Of a stretch of 7,483 bases of DNA, positions 1-6,719 are shown piece after piece. The DNA is from Prolixibacteraceae bacterium. GTDB lineage: Bacteria; Bacteroidota; Bacteroidia; Bacteroidales; Prolixibacteraceae. The position numbers and the translations under genes were made by a program. Every line of letters starts with the position of its first letter. Positions within the stretch are counted from its first letter, which is position 1. The stretch is from assembly GCA_017998095.1 (NCBI GenBank), contig JAGODU010000188.1:1-7483 (forward strand), given 5' to 3'. Under the pieces are notes generated by a model, which worked only from the letters and a program-made list of their open reading frames with translations, was not told the origin of the DNA and ran no database searches.

Positions 1-68
1 GTTTATATCTAAATATTTAAATATAACAAAATAATATTTTTATAATGTGTAAAAGTAAATAAAAACAA

Positions 69-116
69 ACCTCATCATCTTATATGTTTTTCAATGCCAA
101 TATTTGATGATGAGGT
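69..116. terminator. Inverted repeat / possible terminator hairpin
   Basis: An 11-bp perfect inverted repeat pairs 69-79 (ACCTCATCATC) with 106-116 (GATGATGAGGT) around a 26-nt AT-rich loop. Read on the minus strand the stem is followed at once by a T-rich run (TTTGTTTTTATTT), the form of an intrinsic terminator. On the plus strand the nearest T-run (129-135) starts about 13 nt after the stem. It could stop antisense transcription running leftward through the lipoprotein gene, end a rightward transcript entering from outside the window, or act as a leader structure for the lipoprotein mRNA. The structure is certain in sequence; the role is inferred. Confidence 0.45.
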
Positions 117-157
117 ATAAATTATACATTTTTTTAAACTATTTAAATTCAATCAAA

Positions 158-1141
158 ATGAAAATTAAAAACGTAATTTATTTCTTTTTATCAGCAATTA
201 TTTTAGTCTTTTCTTCATGTAAGGATGAGCTTATTGTAGAAAAGATTTGTGACCCTGAGATTCTTTATTTCAGAGATATGGATGAGTACAAATCTGAAAT
301 GGATAAAGTATTAAATATGACAAGTGAAGAACGGGATGTCTGGCAGCAGGAAAGAGGCTTTAAATCGTTTGGTATAGCAGCGGAAAGATTTTATAAGAGT
401 ATTGATCAGGAAAAGTTCAAAAGTATTGATGAGTTTAAGCAATTTGTAAATAAAAACAGCAAGTATATTCAATTGATAGAAGAAAACGGAGATTATATTC
501 TTGAAACACAGTTTTATAATAATCCGGGCAGATATTTCATGAATGAAGAAGGAATGTTCCAGATTGGAGAGAATGTATACAGGATAGTAAAAAGTGGAAC
601 ATTTTATTGCAGGGTTGAGGATTATGAATTATTAAAAGACATTGATACAGATCGTCTAAGAATAAACTCAAGTGATGGTGATGTTCATTGTTTTATTAGC
701 GATTCATTTTATAAAAGTTCATCTGCAGGGTGTGGATCAGGATCAAGGGTAGAAACAAAAAAGGAAGTAAATGGAGAATGGTATATGACAAGACTTGAAC
801 TTGACTGTGGAAACATGGAAGACATATTTGGAAGTTTTGCCTTTAGCCATTTTAAAGTTTCTTCATATAAAAGAGGATTTCTTTGGATTTACTACAATTA
901 TGAAAGTACTATTACTTATAATGCCCAAATAAGTCTTTTTTACAAGAATGATAAGGGAGTAGGGAAAACTGAGGAAATACGAGGTGCAGAATCAGAATAT
1001 ACTAGTAATTATGAAAGGATGATGACTTTTCAGACTTCATATTCTCAGGACTTTGATGGTGAACCTTTTTTCAAAAGATATTATTGCGTTGCAAATAATG
1101 GTAAAACAAATGATGCTACACTTTCTTGTTCTTCCAACTAA
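158..1141 (+). CDS. Predicted surface lipoprotein of unknown function
   Basis: A 327-aa secreted lipoprotein whose function I do not recognise. The start ATG at 158 puts a lysine-containing n-region and a hydrophobic segment (residues 6-18) directly before a lipobox ending FSSC, with C21 as the lipidated residue. An in-frame TTG at 104 would add 18 residues that spoil the signal peptide and would lie inside the 69-116 inverted repeat, so it is rejected. C21 is followed by K-D-E, which resembles the lysine/acidic surface-export signal known from Bacteroidetes lipoproteins, so the protein may face outward. The first third is helical and charged, with a pattern (aromatic, DEYKSEMDKVL, then a W and GFKSF) that I have the impression recurs in Bacteroidales putative lipoproteins. 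The second half looks beta-rich, with aromatic strands and about six cysteines, plausible disulfides for an exported domain. No promoter matching TTTG/TAnnTTTG is convincing upstream. It converges on the receptor gene. Confidence 0.85.
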   Translation: MKIKNVIYFFLSAIILVFSSCKDELIVEKICDPEILYFRDMDEYKSEMDKVLNMTSEERDVWQQERGFKSFGIAAERFYKSIDQEKFKSIDEFKQFVNKNSKYIQLIEENGDYILETQFYNNPGRYFMNEEGMFQIGENVYRIVKSGTFYCRVEDYELLKDIDTDRLRINSSDGDVHCFISDSFYKSSSAGCGSGSRVETKKEVNGEWYMTRLELDCGNMEDIFGSFAFSHFKVSSYKRGFLWIYYNYESTITYNAQISLFYKNDKGVGKTEEIRGAESEYTSNYERMMTFQTSYSQDFDGEPFFKRYYCVANNGKTNDATLSCSSN

Positions 1142-1169
1142 TTTGCATGATCATTTTAATTTATGAAAT

Positions 1170-1203
1170 CAAAGGCTGTCCGAAAAGTAAAGGACAGCCT
1201 TTG
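1170..1203. terminator. Bidirectional intrinsic terminator between convergent genes
   Basis: A perfect 12-bp stem (CAAAGGCTGTCC at 1170-1181, its complement at 1192-1203) encloses a 10-nt A-rich loop. It lies 28 nt past the lipoprotein stop and 40 nt past the receptor stop on the other strand. U-runs are short on both sides (TTTG then mixed A/T), so it probably serves both converging genes without an ideal U-tract. Confidence 0.8.
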
Positions 1204-1243
1204 TCATATTCTATTATCAGCAATATTTATTTAAGCATAGTTT

Positions 1244-3610
1244 TTAAAAATTAATCCTATATAGCATCATAGGATAAAAACCTTGCTGGAATACATATTC
1301 TATTGACCTTTTTTCATTGTCGTAATAACGTGAATAAATGTTTTTGTGATTAGTTAAATTGGTTATATCCAAAGCCCATTCCTGAGTGATTTTCTTTCCA
1401 TTGAGTTTAAAAGAAATCCTGCTGTCAAGTCTGAAATAATCTTTTTCTCTTTCATTATATGTCTTAGAGTAATCATATACTTCCGTACTTGCTTCGTTTG
1501 ATTTATCAAGGTCAATATAATAATTTCTCTTACCTCCCGACCAGACAATTCTGAAGTTTATATCAATAGCCGTTTTTTCATTAATGGGAATCTGATATCC
1601 TCCTAAAGCATTTACTACGAAGTTTGTATTGAATTCAGTATTTCTCCATACATCATCATATCCTTTATATTTGGAATCAAATAACGATGAGGTTAAAAGA
1701 AAATAGTAATTGTTTGAAAGATACTTTTCAAGTGTTAATTCAACACCGTAATTTCTACCTAACCCTTCATTAATCAAATTAGGAACTCTTGCCTGGTTGA
1801 ATGAATTACCTTCGTTTGCCATTGAGAAGATTTCAATATCTTTTGAAACAGGAATTCCTGTAAGATATTGGTAATATGTTTCTGCTTTTAGTTTAAGGTT
1901 TTTAGCAATCATCTGATCATATCCGGCAACAAAATGATGTGCATTTGTGAATTTTAAATTATTATTTGTTTGAGTGTATTCTCCGGTTTCTTCATTGAAA
2001 TCTTCAGTAAAATAAACATAAAGCGGTTGAAGCTGAGAGTGTTTACCATAAGCGAGGCTGAATTTAGGTCCTTTTTTTGTCTGATAGCTAAGACTTAATC
2101 TTGGATCAACAGAATATGTTGAATTATATAAGAAATATTGTGAATGAATACCTGTATACAGAGTTAAATAATCAGTAAACTTATGTTGCAATTCCCCAAA
2201 TGCCTGAATCAGATATAATCCGTTCTTCTGAGTATTTAAAGATTTCACGTAATAATCCAAAGGGGGAGTATATACAGCTCCGTCGACACTATCCTGAAGA
2301 TCAATAGAAAATGATTCAAATGAAATTCCGGCTTTTAAGGTATTTTTTGGGTTGAATTTTCTTGTATATTTAGTAGAAGCAGAAAGTCGGATTTCCTGAT
2401 GACCTTCTCCAAAAAATCTTTTATAACTAAGATCATCAAAAACAGAATCGACCTGGGTTTCAACTCCCTGAAAAGAAGCTGAGATTGTTGAATAAATATT
2501 TGATTTATTATCCGGGAAAAACCTGTGAGTTAAACCAGCTACACCCATTTTAGATCCGTTTTTTGTCCTTGAATCATTACCTGTATCATAACTGGTACCG
2601 CCTTCAGAATCTGTATCTTCAAAAACAATATTACTTAAGCCACCTATTGCAAACAAAGAAAAAGTTCCTGCTTTCTTTGTCGGGAAATTTAATTTCATAG
2701 TCAAATCCTGATATTCCGGGACACCTCCTCCCATATCAAAACCAAGCTTATCCATTAAACTTAAAACTGAATATCTGTAGTTTATAATATATGAAGACCC
2801 CGACTTTTTCGATAGAGGGCCTTCTGCTCCGAATTCAAATCCCCCAAAACCAACCTGACCGGTGAATTCATGCTTCTGATTGTTACCGTTTCTCATTTTC
2901 AAATCAAAAACACCTGCTGTTGCATTTCCATATTCAGCAGGGAAAGCTCCTGTAAAGAAATCAGAATTTGACAAGTTGTTATTGTTTAGAATGCTTACCG
3001 GACCTCCGGTTGAACCCAATGCTCCAAAATGATTTGGATTAGGAACACTGATTCCTTCTATTTTCCAGAGTAGACCAAGTGATGAATTTCCCCTGATTAC
3101 TATATCGTTCCTGCTGTCGTTGGCAGTAATTACTCCGGCAAAATTAGATGCCATACGCGATGGATCGCCCCAGCTGCCAGCATATTTTTCAGTTTCCTGG
3201 ACTGTAAAAGATCTGGCACTTAATACTGCCATTTCATTCATTACTTCCCCTTTTCTTCTTGAAGTAACTATCACTTCGTCTAATTTTTGTACTTTTTCTG
3301 AAAGTTCAATTGTAAATACTTTTTCTTTCCCGGATACTAAATCAATATTGTTTATTACAACAGGTTCATATCCAAGAAAACTGACTTTTATTGTATATCT
3401 TCCAATGGGCAAATCTTTGAAAATGAATGTACCATTTTCAGAAGTCATTGTCCCTGATTTATTTTCAACTCCGTCAAGAGAAACGTTTGCTCCGGGGAGA
3501 GTAACCTTTGATGACTGATCAACTACAACTCCCCTCAGGTTTTGCTTGAATTGTCCGTAAGATAAGCTGCAGGTAAAGATTAATAATGCAATGAATGATA
3601 ATGTTCTCAT
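1244..3610 (-). CDS. TonB-dependent outer-membrane receptor, CarboxypepD_reg-like type
   Basis: A 788-aa outer-membrane transporter that imports a ligand using TonB/ExbBD energy; the ligand cannot be told from sequence. Visible in order: a signal peptide (about residues 1-19, ending SLSYGQ); a carboxypeptidase-regulatory-like beta-sandwich (about 25-105, with LPGANVSLDG, a GTF-F--LP-G-YTI stretch and FLGYEP); a TonB-box-like LDEVIVTSRR (about 110-119); a plug domain (about 120-243, with IVIRGNSS, a degenerate W-IEGI-VPNPNHFG segment and AEYGNATAGVFDLKMRNG); and a 22-strand-type beta-barrel to the end, closing on an aromatic residue (MMLYRINF). The size is below that of most SusC proteins (about 1000 aa), and no SusD-type lipoprotein is adjacent, so a polysaccharide-utilisation role is not supported. 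The ATG at 3610 gives an intact signal peptide. Upstream, 3668-3661 on the minus strand reads AATTTTTG, a one-mismatch -7 element, but no -33 element fits. Confidence 0.95.
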   Translation of the reverse strand: MRTLSFIALLIFTCSLSYGQFKQNLRGVVVDQSSKVTLPGANVSLDGVENKSGTMTSENGTFIFKDLPIGRYTIKVSFLGYEPVVINNIDLVSGKEKVFTIELSEKVQKLDEVIVTSRRKGEVMNEMAVLSARSFTVQETEKYAGSWGDPSRMASNFAGVITANDSRNDIVIRGNSSLGLLWKIEGISVPNPNHFGALGSTGGPVSILNNNNLSNSDFFTGAFPAEYGNATAGVFDLKMRNGNNQKHEFTGQVGFGGFEFGAEGPLSKKSGSSYIINYRYSVLSLMDKLGFDMGGGVPEYQDLTMKLNFPTKKAGTFSLFAIGGLSNIVFEDTDSEGGTSYDTGNDSRTKNGSKMGVAGLTHRFFPDNKSNIYSTISASFQGVETQVDSVFDDLSYKRFFGEGHQEIRLSASTKYTRKFNPKNTLKAGISFESFSIDLQDSVDGAVYTPPLDYYVKSLNTQKNGLYLIQAFGELQHKFTDYLTLYTGIHSQYFLYNSTYSVDPRLSLSYQTKKGPKFSLAYGKHSQLQPLYVYFTEDFNEETGEYTQTNNNLKFTNAHHFVAGYDQMIAKNLKLKAETYYQYLTGIPVSKDIEIFSMANEGNSFNQARVPNLINEGLGRNYGVELTLEKYLSNNYYFLLTSSLFDSKYKGYDDVWRNTEFNTNFVVNALGGYQIPINEKTAIDINFRIVWSGGKRNYYIDLDKSNEASTEVYDYSKTYNEREKDYFRLDSRISFKLNGKKITQEWALDITNLTNHKNIYSRYYDNEKRSIEYVFQQGFYPMMLYRINF

Positions 3611-3726
3611 ATTAATAATGATTTGGTTGTTTTTAATGACAATTTATTTTTATCAGAGTCCAAAAATTGAGATAAAAAGTTAACCTTAGAATTCTTTTAA
3701 GACGAACTGTTAAATTTGAAAGATGA

Positions 3727-3760
3727 ATTGATACATAAACTCTTTTATTTCCTACTTTTG
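3727..3760 (+). promoter_or_regulatory. Bacteroidetes-type promoter for protease-methyltransferase operon
   Basis: TACTTTTG at 3753-3760 is an exact match to the Bacteroidetes -7 element TAnnTTTG. An ATTG at 3727-3730, 22 nt upstream, is a three-of-four match to the -33 element TTTG. Transcription would start near 3764-3768, giving a leader of about 20 nt before the ATG at 3785. The leader is AT-rich without a Shine-Dalgarno sequence, normal for this phylum. Confidence 0.6.
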
Positions 3761-3784
3761 CTGACCTTATAATTTTAAATATAA

Positions 3785-5005
3785 ATGGAGTATCAGTTAT
3801 TTAACTTAAATAACGGGATTAGGGTTATCCACCAGCAAGTAGATTCTCCTGTTGCTCATCTCGGAATTGTAATTAATACCGGCTCAAGGGATGAAGAAGC
3901 TGAAGAACAAGGTATGGCTCATTTTATTGAGCACACTATTTTCAAAGGGACAACTAACCGTAAAGCATTTCAGATCTTAAACAGAATAGAAGATGTAGGA
4001 GGTGAGCTTAACGCATATACCACAAAGGAGGAAACAGCTATTTTCGCTACTTTTCTAAATCAGTATTACGAGAGATCGATAGATCTTCTTAGTGATATTT
4101 TAATAAATGCATCTTTCCCTGCTAAAGAATTAGATCTTGAAAAAGATGTTATTATTGAAGAGATTAATTCATATAATGATTCACCTTCAGAACTAATATT
4201 TGATGAGTTTGAAGAACTTATCTATGACGGACATCCAATTGCACGAAATATTCTTGGGACTCCCGATACAGTAAAATCTTTTAATCTTGAAAAAATAAAA
4301 AGTTTTATGGACAGGAATTATATCACAGATGAAATGGTGATATGTTCAGTAGGTAAAATTGATTTCAGATTATTTGAAAAACTTATAAAACAATATTTTA
4401 GCCTACTCCCTGAGAGGCTTTCTCAAAGGAATAGATATAAGTTTACAAATTTCAAACCTCAGTCGAAAGAAATTACTAAGGATACCTTTCAGTCTCATTG
4501 CATAATAGGCACTGAATCTTATGACTTTAGAAGTGATTTAAGGCTTCCGATGGTTCTTTTGAATAATATTTTAGGAGGCAACTCAATGAATTCACGACTG
4601 AACATGTCACTTCGTGAAAGAAACGGGATTGCATATAATGTAGAATCAAACTATTCGCCCTATACAGATACCGGTATTTTCATGGTTTATTTTGGAACTG
4701 AAAGAAATAACCTATATAAAGCAATTGAACTGGTCGATGATGAGTTTTCTCTTCTACGGGATAAGAAACTCGGTCCCCAACAACTTAACAGAGCAAAAAG
4801 GCAATTAATAGGTCAACTTGCAATAGCCAATGAAAACAGAGAAGATCTGATGCTTACTATTGGGAGAAGCTTACTTTATTTTAATAAAGTTGATACTCTT
4901 ACTACCGTTTTTGAGAAAATTGAAAATATCACTTCAGATGATATTTACTCCGTTGCAAATGAAATGCTAAACAAAGATCGTTTGTCAAAACTAATATTTC
5001 TGTAA
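3785..5005 (+). CDS. M16 family (M16B-type) zinc metallopeptidase
   Basis: A 406-aa inverzincin protease, related to mitochondrial processing peptidase beta subunit and bacterial processing proteases. The inverted zinc motif HFIEH is at residues 46-50 (H46 and H50 bind zinc, E49 is the general base), and the third ligand is E126 in VIIEEINSY, 76 residues beyond H50 as in the family. The C-terminal half carries the conserved Arg/Tyr pair (R277 and Y284 in RERNGIAY), preceded by NILGGNSMNSRL. The length of about 400 aa, with one N and one C domain, fits the M16B group, which closes around peptide substrates as a dimer; with all active-site residues present, a homodimer is likely. There is no signal peptide, so it is probably cytoplasmic, degrading peptides. 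It is the first gene of an operon: its TAA is one base before the ATG of the methyltransferase. The physiological substrate is unknown. Confidence 0.95.
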   Translation: MEYQLFNLNNGIRVIHQQVDSPVAHLGIVINTGSRDEEAEEQGMAHFIEHTIFKGTTNRKAFQILNRIEDVGGELNAYTTKEETAIFATFLNQYYERSIDLLSDILINASFPAKELDLEKDVIIEEINSYNDSPSELIFDEFEELIYDGHPIARNILGTPDTVKSFNLEKIKSFMDRNYITDEMVICSVGKIDFRLFEKLIKQYFSLLPERLSQRNRYKFTNFKPQSKEITKDTFQSHCIIGTESYDFRSDLRLPMVLLNNILGGNSMNSRLNMSLRERNGIAYNVESNYSPYTDTGIFMVYFGTERNNLYKAIELVDDEFSLLRDKKLGPQQLNRAKRQLIGQLAIANENREDLMLTIGRSLLYFNKVDTLTTVFEKIENITSDDIYSVANEMLNKDRLSKLIFL

Positions 5006-5006
5006 G

Positions 5007-5645
5007 ATGGATTATTCTATTGACATTGATGAATATATAAAAAATCACATTCTTCCGGAAGAGCCATTTCTTAAAGAACTGGATAGAGAAACAAATCTGT
5101 CATGCATTCATCCCCGTATGTTATCAGGTCATATTCAAGGCAAAATTCTTTATATGCTTTGTAAAATGATTAATCCGGAAAGAATTCTTGAATTAGGTAC
5201 CTACACCGGATATTCAGCAATAAGTATGGGATTGGCTTTAAAAGAAGGCTCTATGTTACATACAATTGAAATCAGGGATGAAAACGAAGAACTTATTTCA
5301 AAGTATATCGAAAAAGCCGGGCTGAATGATAAAATTATCTGCCACTTTGGTGATGCACTGGATATTATTCCTATGATAAATGAAGAATTTGATTTGGTAT
5401 TTATTGATGCAGATAAACGTGATTATCCTTCATATTATAAATTGATTTTTAATAAAGTAAAGCCGGGAGGATATATAATTGCTGATAATATTCTTTGGGA
5501 TGGTAAGGTTGTAGATGAAAAAGAAAGGAATGATCCTCAGACTGCAGGGGTAATTGAATTTAACAGACTTGTTGATGAAGATGACAGAGTTGAAAATGTT
5601 ATTTTACCTTTCAGAGACGGAATGATGGTAATCAGAAAAAAATAG
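5007..5645 (+). CDS. SAM-dependent O-methyltransferase, CCoAOMT/COMT family (TrmR-like candidate)
   Basis: A 212-aa class I methyltransferase of the caffeoyl-CoA/catechol O-methyltransferase family (Pfam Methyltransf_3). Motif I is ILELGTYTGYS (residues 60-70), which binds SAM; the acidic residue contacting the SAM ribose is E88 in HTIEIR. The divalent metal site is complete: D134 in FIDADK, and D160 with N161 in IIADNILWDG, where catechol methyltransferase has its Mg2+ ligands. Length and layout match bacterial members, including B. subtilis TrmR (YrrM), which methylates 5-hydroxyuridine at position 34 of tRNA to 5-methoxyuridine. TrmR is therefore a reasonable but unproven role, and small catechol-like substrates remain possible. 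Its ATG overlaps the region just after the protease TAA (TAAGATG), indicating translational coupling. Its TAG is 2 nt from the stop of the convergent rsgA. Confidence 0.92.
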   Translation: MDYSIDIDEYIKNHILPEEPFLKELDRETNLSCIHPRMLSGHIQGKILYMLCKMINPERILELGTYTGYSAISMGLALKEGSMLHTIEIRDENEELISKYIEKAGLNDKIICHFGDALDIIPMINEEFDLVFIDADKRDYPSYYKLIFNKVKPGGYIIADNILWDGKVVDEKERNDPQTAGVIEFNRLVDEDDRVENVILPFRDGMMVIRKK

Positions 5646-5647
5646 TA

Positions 5648-6601
5648 TTAATCAATTCGATATTTTTGATCTTCATCTTCATTGAAAATACTTAAATAAC
5701 TTTCATACCTGCTTAGACTAATAATCCCGTTCTCAACTGCTTTTATTACTGCACATCCCGGTTCATGGATATGAGTACAATTATAAAACCGGCATTCATC
5801 TGAAGTTTTAAATATTTCAGGGAAATAATGACTCACATCGTCGTTCTTCATATCTATCATTCCGAAGGATCTTATACCCGGAGTATCAACAATATAACCA
5901 CCAAAAGAAAGTTCAAACATTTCCGAAAAAGTTGTTGTATGTTTTCCGGCTTTATGAGAATCAGATATCTTTTCAGTTTTTAAGTTTAATTTACTGTCTA
6001 CAGCATTTATTAAGGTAGATTTTCCTACACCGGAAAATCCGGAAAAGACACTCGTTTTTCCTCTCATTAAGTCCTGCAAATCAGCAATACCCTGGTTAGT
6101 TATACAAGATGTGGCAATGCATTTATACCCTATTTCATTGTATATTCCATACCACTCATTGACTTTATCCATTTCCCGGGGAGAATATAAATCAATTTTA
6201 TTGAAAATTATTATAGCCGGAATATTATATGCTTCGGTTGTTACAAGAAGTCTGTCAATGAAATTAAGAAGGGTTTCAGGGTAATTAACAGTTGCTACAA
6301 TAAAAGCCTGATCTATGTTTGAAGCAATTATATGGGATTCTTTTGAAAGGTTGACAGATTTCCTTATGATATAATTTTTTCTTTCTTCCAGACGAGTTAT
6401 TATCCCCATTGTTTTACCGCTTTCAGAAAGCTCATCCTGAACTTCAAAAAAGACAATATCACCTACAGCTAACGGATTAGTAGTTCTGATTCCTTTAATA
6501 CGTAATTTGCCTTTTATTCTGCATTCGAATATTTGGTCTTCAGATTTGACAATATACCTGCTGCCGGTTGATTTTATTACTAATCCTGATCTTAATTCCA
6601 T
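5648..6601 (-). CDS. rsgA: Ribosome small subunit-dependent GTPase A
   Basis: A 317-aa RsgA (YjeQ/YloQ) GTPase, which binds the 30S subunit late in assembly and releases maturation factors on GTP hydrolysis. An N-terminal OB-fold (about 1-70, LVIKSTGSRYIV onward) precedes a circularly permuted GTPase with motif order G4-G5-G1-G2-G3: NKID (134-137), TSC (164-166), the P-loop SGFSGVGKST (187-196), the HTTT switch (221-224) and DTPG (239-242). A C-terminal zinc finger has C270, C275, H277 and C283 with the spacing CX4CXHX5C. The ATG at 6601 is chosen: an in-frame TTG at 6622 would add seven hydrophobic residues and falls inside the -7 promoter element at 6627-6620. The gene converges on the methyltransferase with a 2-nt gap and no room for a terminator, so its mRNA 3' end must run antisense into that gene. 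Confidence 0.97.
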   Translation of the reverse strand: MELRSGLVIKSTGSRYIVKSEDQIFECRIKGKLRIKGIRTTNPLAVGDIVFFEVQDELSESGKTMGIITRLEERKNYIIRKSVNLSKESHIIASNIDQAFIVATVNYPETLLNFIDRLLVTTEAYNIPAIIIFNKIDLYSPREMDKVNEWYGIYNEIGYKCIATSCITNQGIADLQDLMRGKTSVFSGFSGVGKSTLINAVDSKLNLKTEKISDSHKAGKHTTTFSEMFELSFGGYIVDTPGIRSFGMIDMKNDDVSHYFPEIFKTSDECRFYNCTHIHEPGCAVIKAVENGIISLSRYESYLSIFNEDEDQKYRID

Positions 6602-6619
6602 TAATGTAAATATGAAAAT

Positions 6620-6627
6620 CAAAAATA
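6620..6627 (-). promoter_or_regulatory. rsgA proximal promoter, -7 element
   Basis: On the minus strand this reads TATTTTTG, an exact TAnnTTTG match. Transcription would begin near 6616-6612, leaving a leader of about 12-15 nt before the rsgA ATG at 6601. No TTTG is found at the expected -33 distance, so only the -7 half is supported. Confidence 0.5.
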
Positions 6628-6702
6628 CTACTTATTTTAATTTACTGAAGTCTGTATTAAAAGATAAAGGAGAATAATAATGCTAATAATTACAAATCCC
6701 GA

Positions 6703-6710
6703 CAAACGTA
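6703..6710 (-). promoter_or_regulatory. Possible distal rsgA promoter, -7 element
   Basis: The minus strand reads TACGTTTG, another exact TAnnTTTG match, about 10 nt downstream of the terminator of the putative large RNA. A TTTG lies 17 nt upstream (6731-6728), shorter than the usual spacing of about 20 nt, and it falls inside the terminator stem. If active it gives a leader of about 95-100 nt for rsgA. Confidence 0.35.
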
Positions 6711-6719
6711 TGTAGTGTA

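Noticed and set aside
1363..1548. 61-codon open frame on the minus strand
   Set aside because: Out-of-frame shadow within the receptor gene, which is clearly the coding frame there.
3120..3518. 132-codon open frame on the plus strand
   Set aside because: Lies wholly inside the receptor gene on the opposite strand, in the region coding the CarboxypepD_reg and plug domains; the translation shows no domain and no start context.
3661..3668. Possible -7 element (AATTTTTG, minus strand) for the receptor gene
   Set aside because: One mismatch to TAnnTTTG and no TTTG at the -33 distance; too weak to list as a promoter.
6681..6713. Short plus-strand ORF with an AAAGGAG sequence 8-9 nt upstream of its ATG
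   Set aside because: Encodes only about 11 residues before a stop, and lies in the rsgA promoter region; a good-looking SD sequence is not a reliable signal in this phylum.
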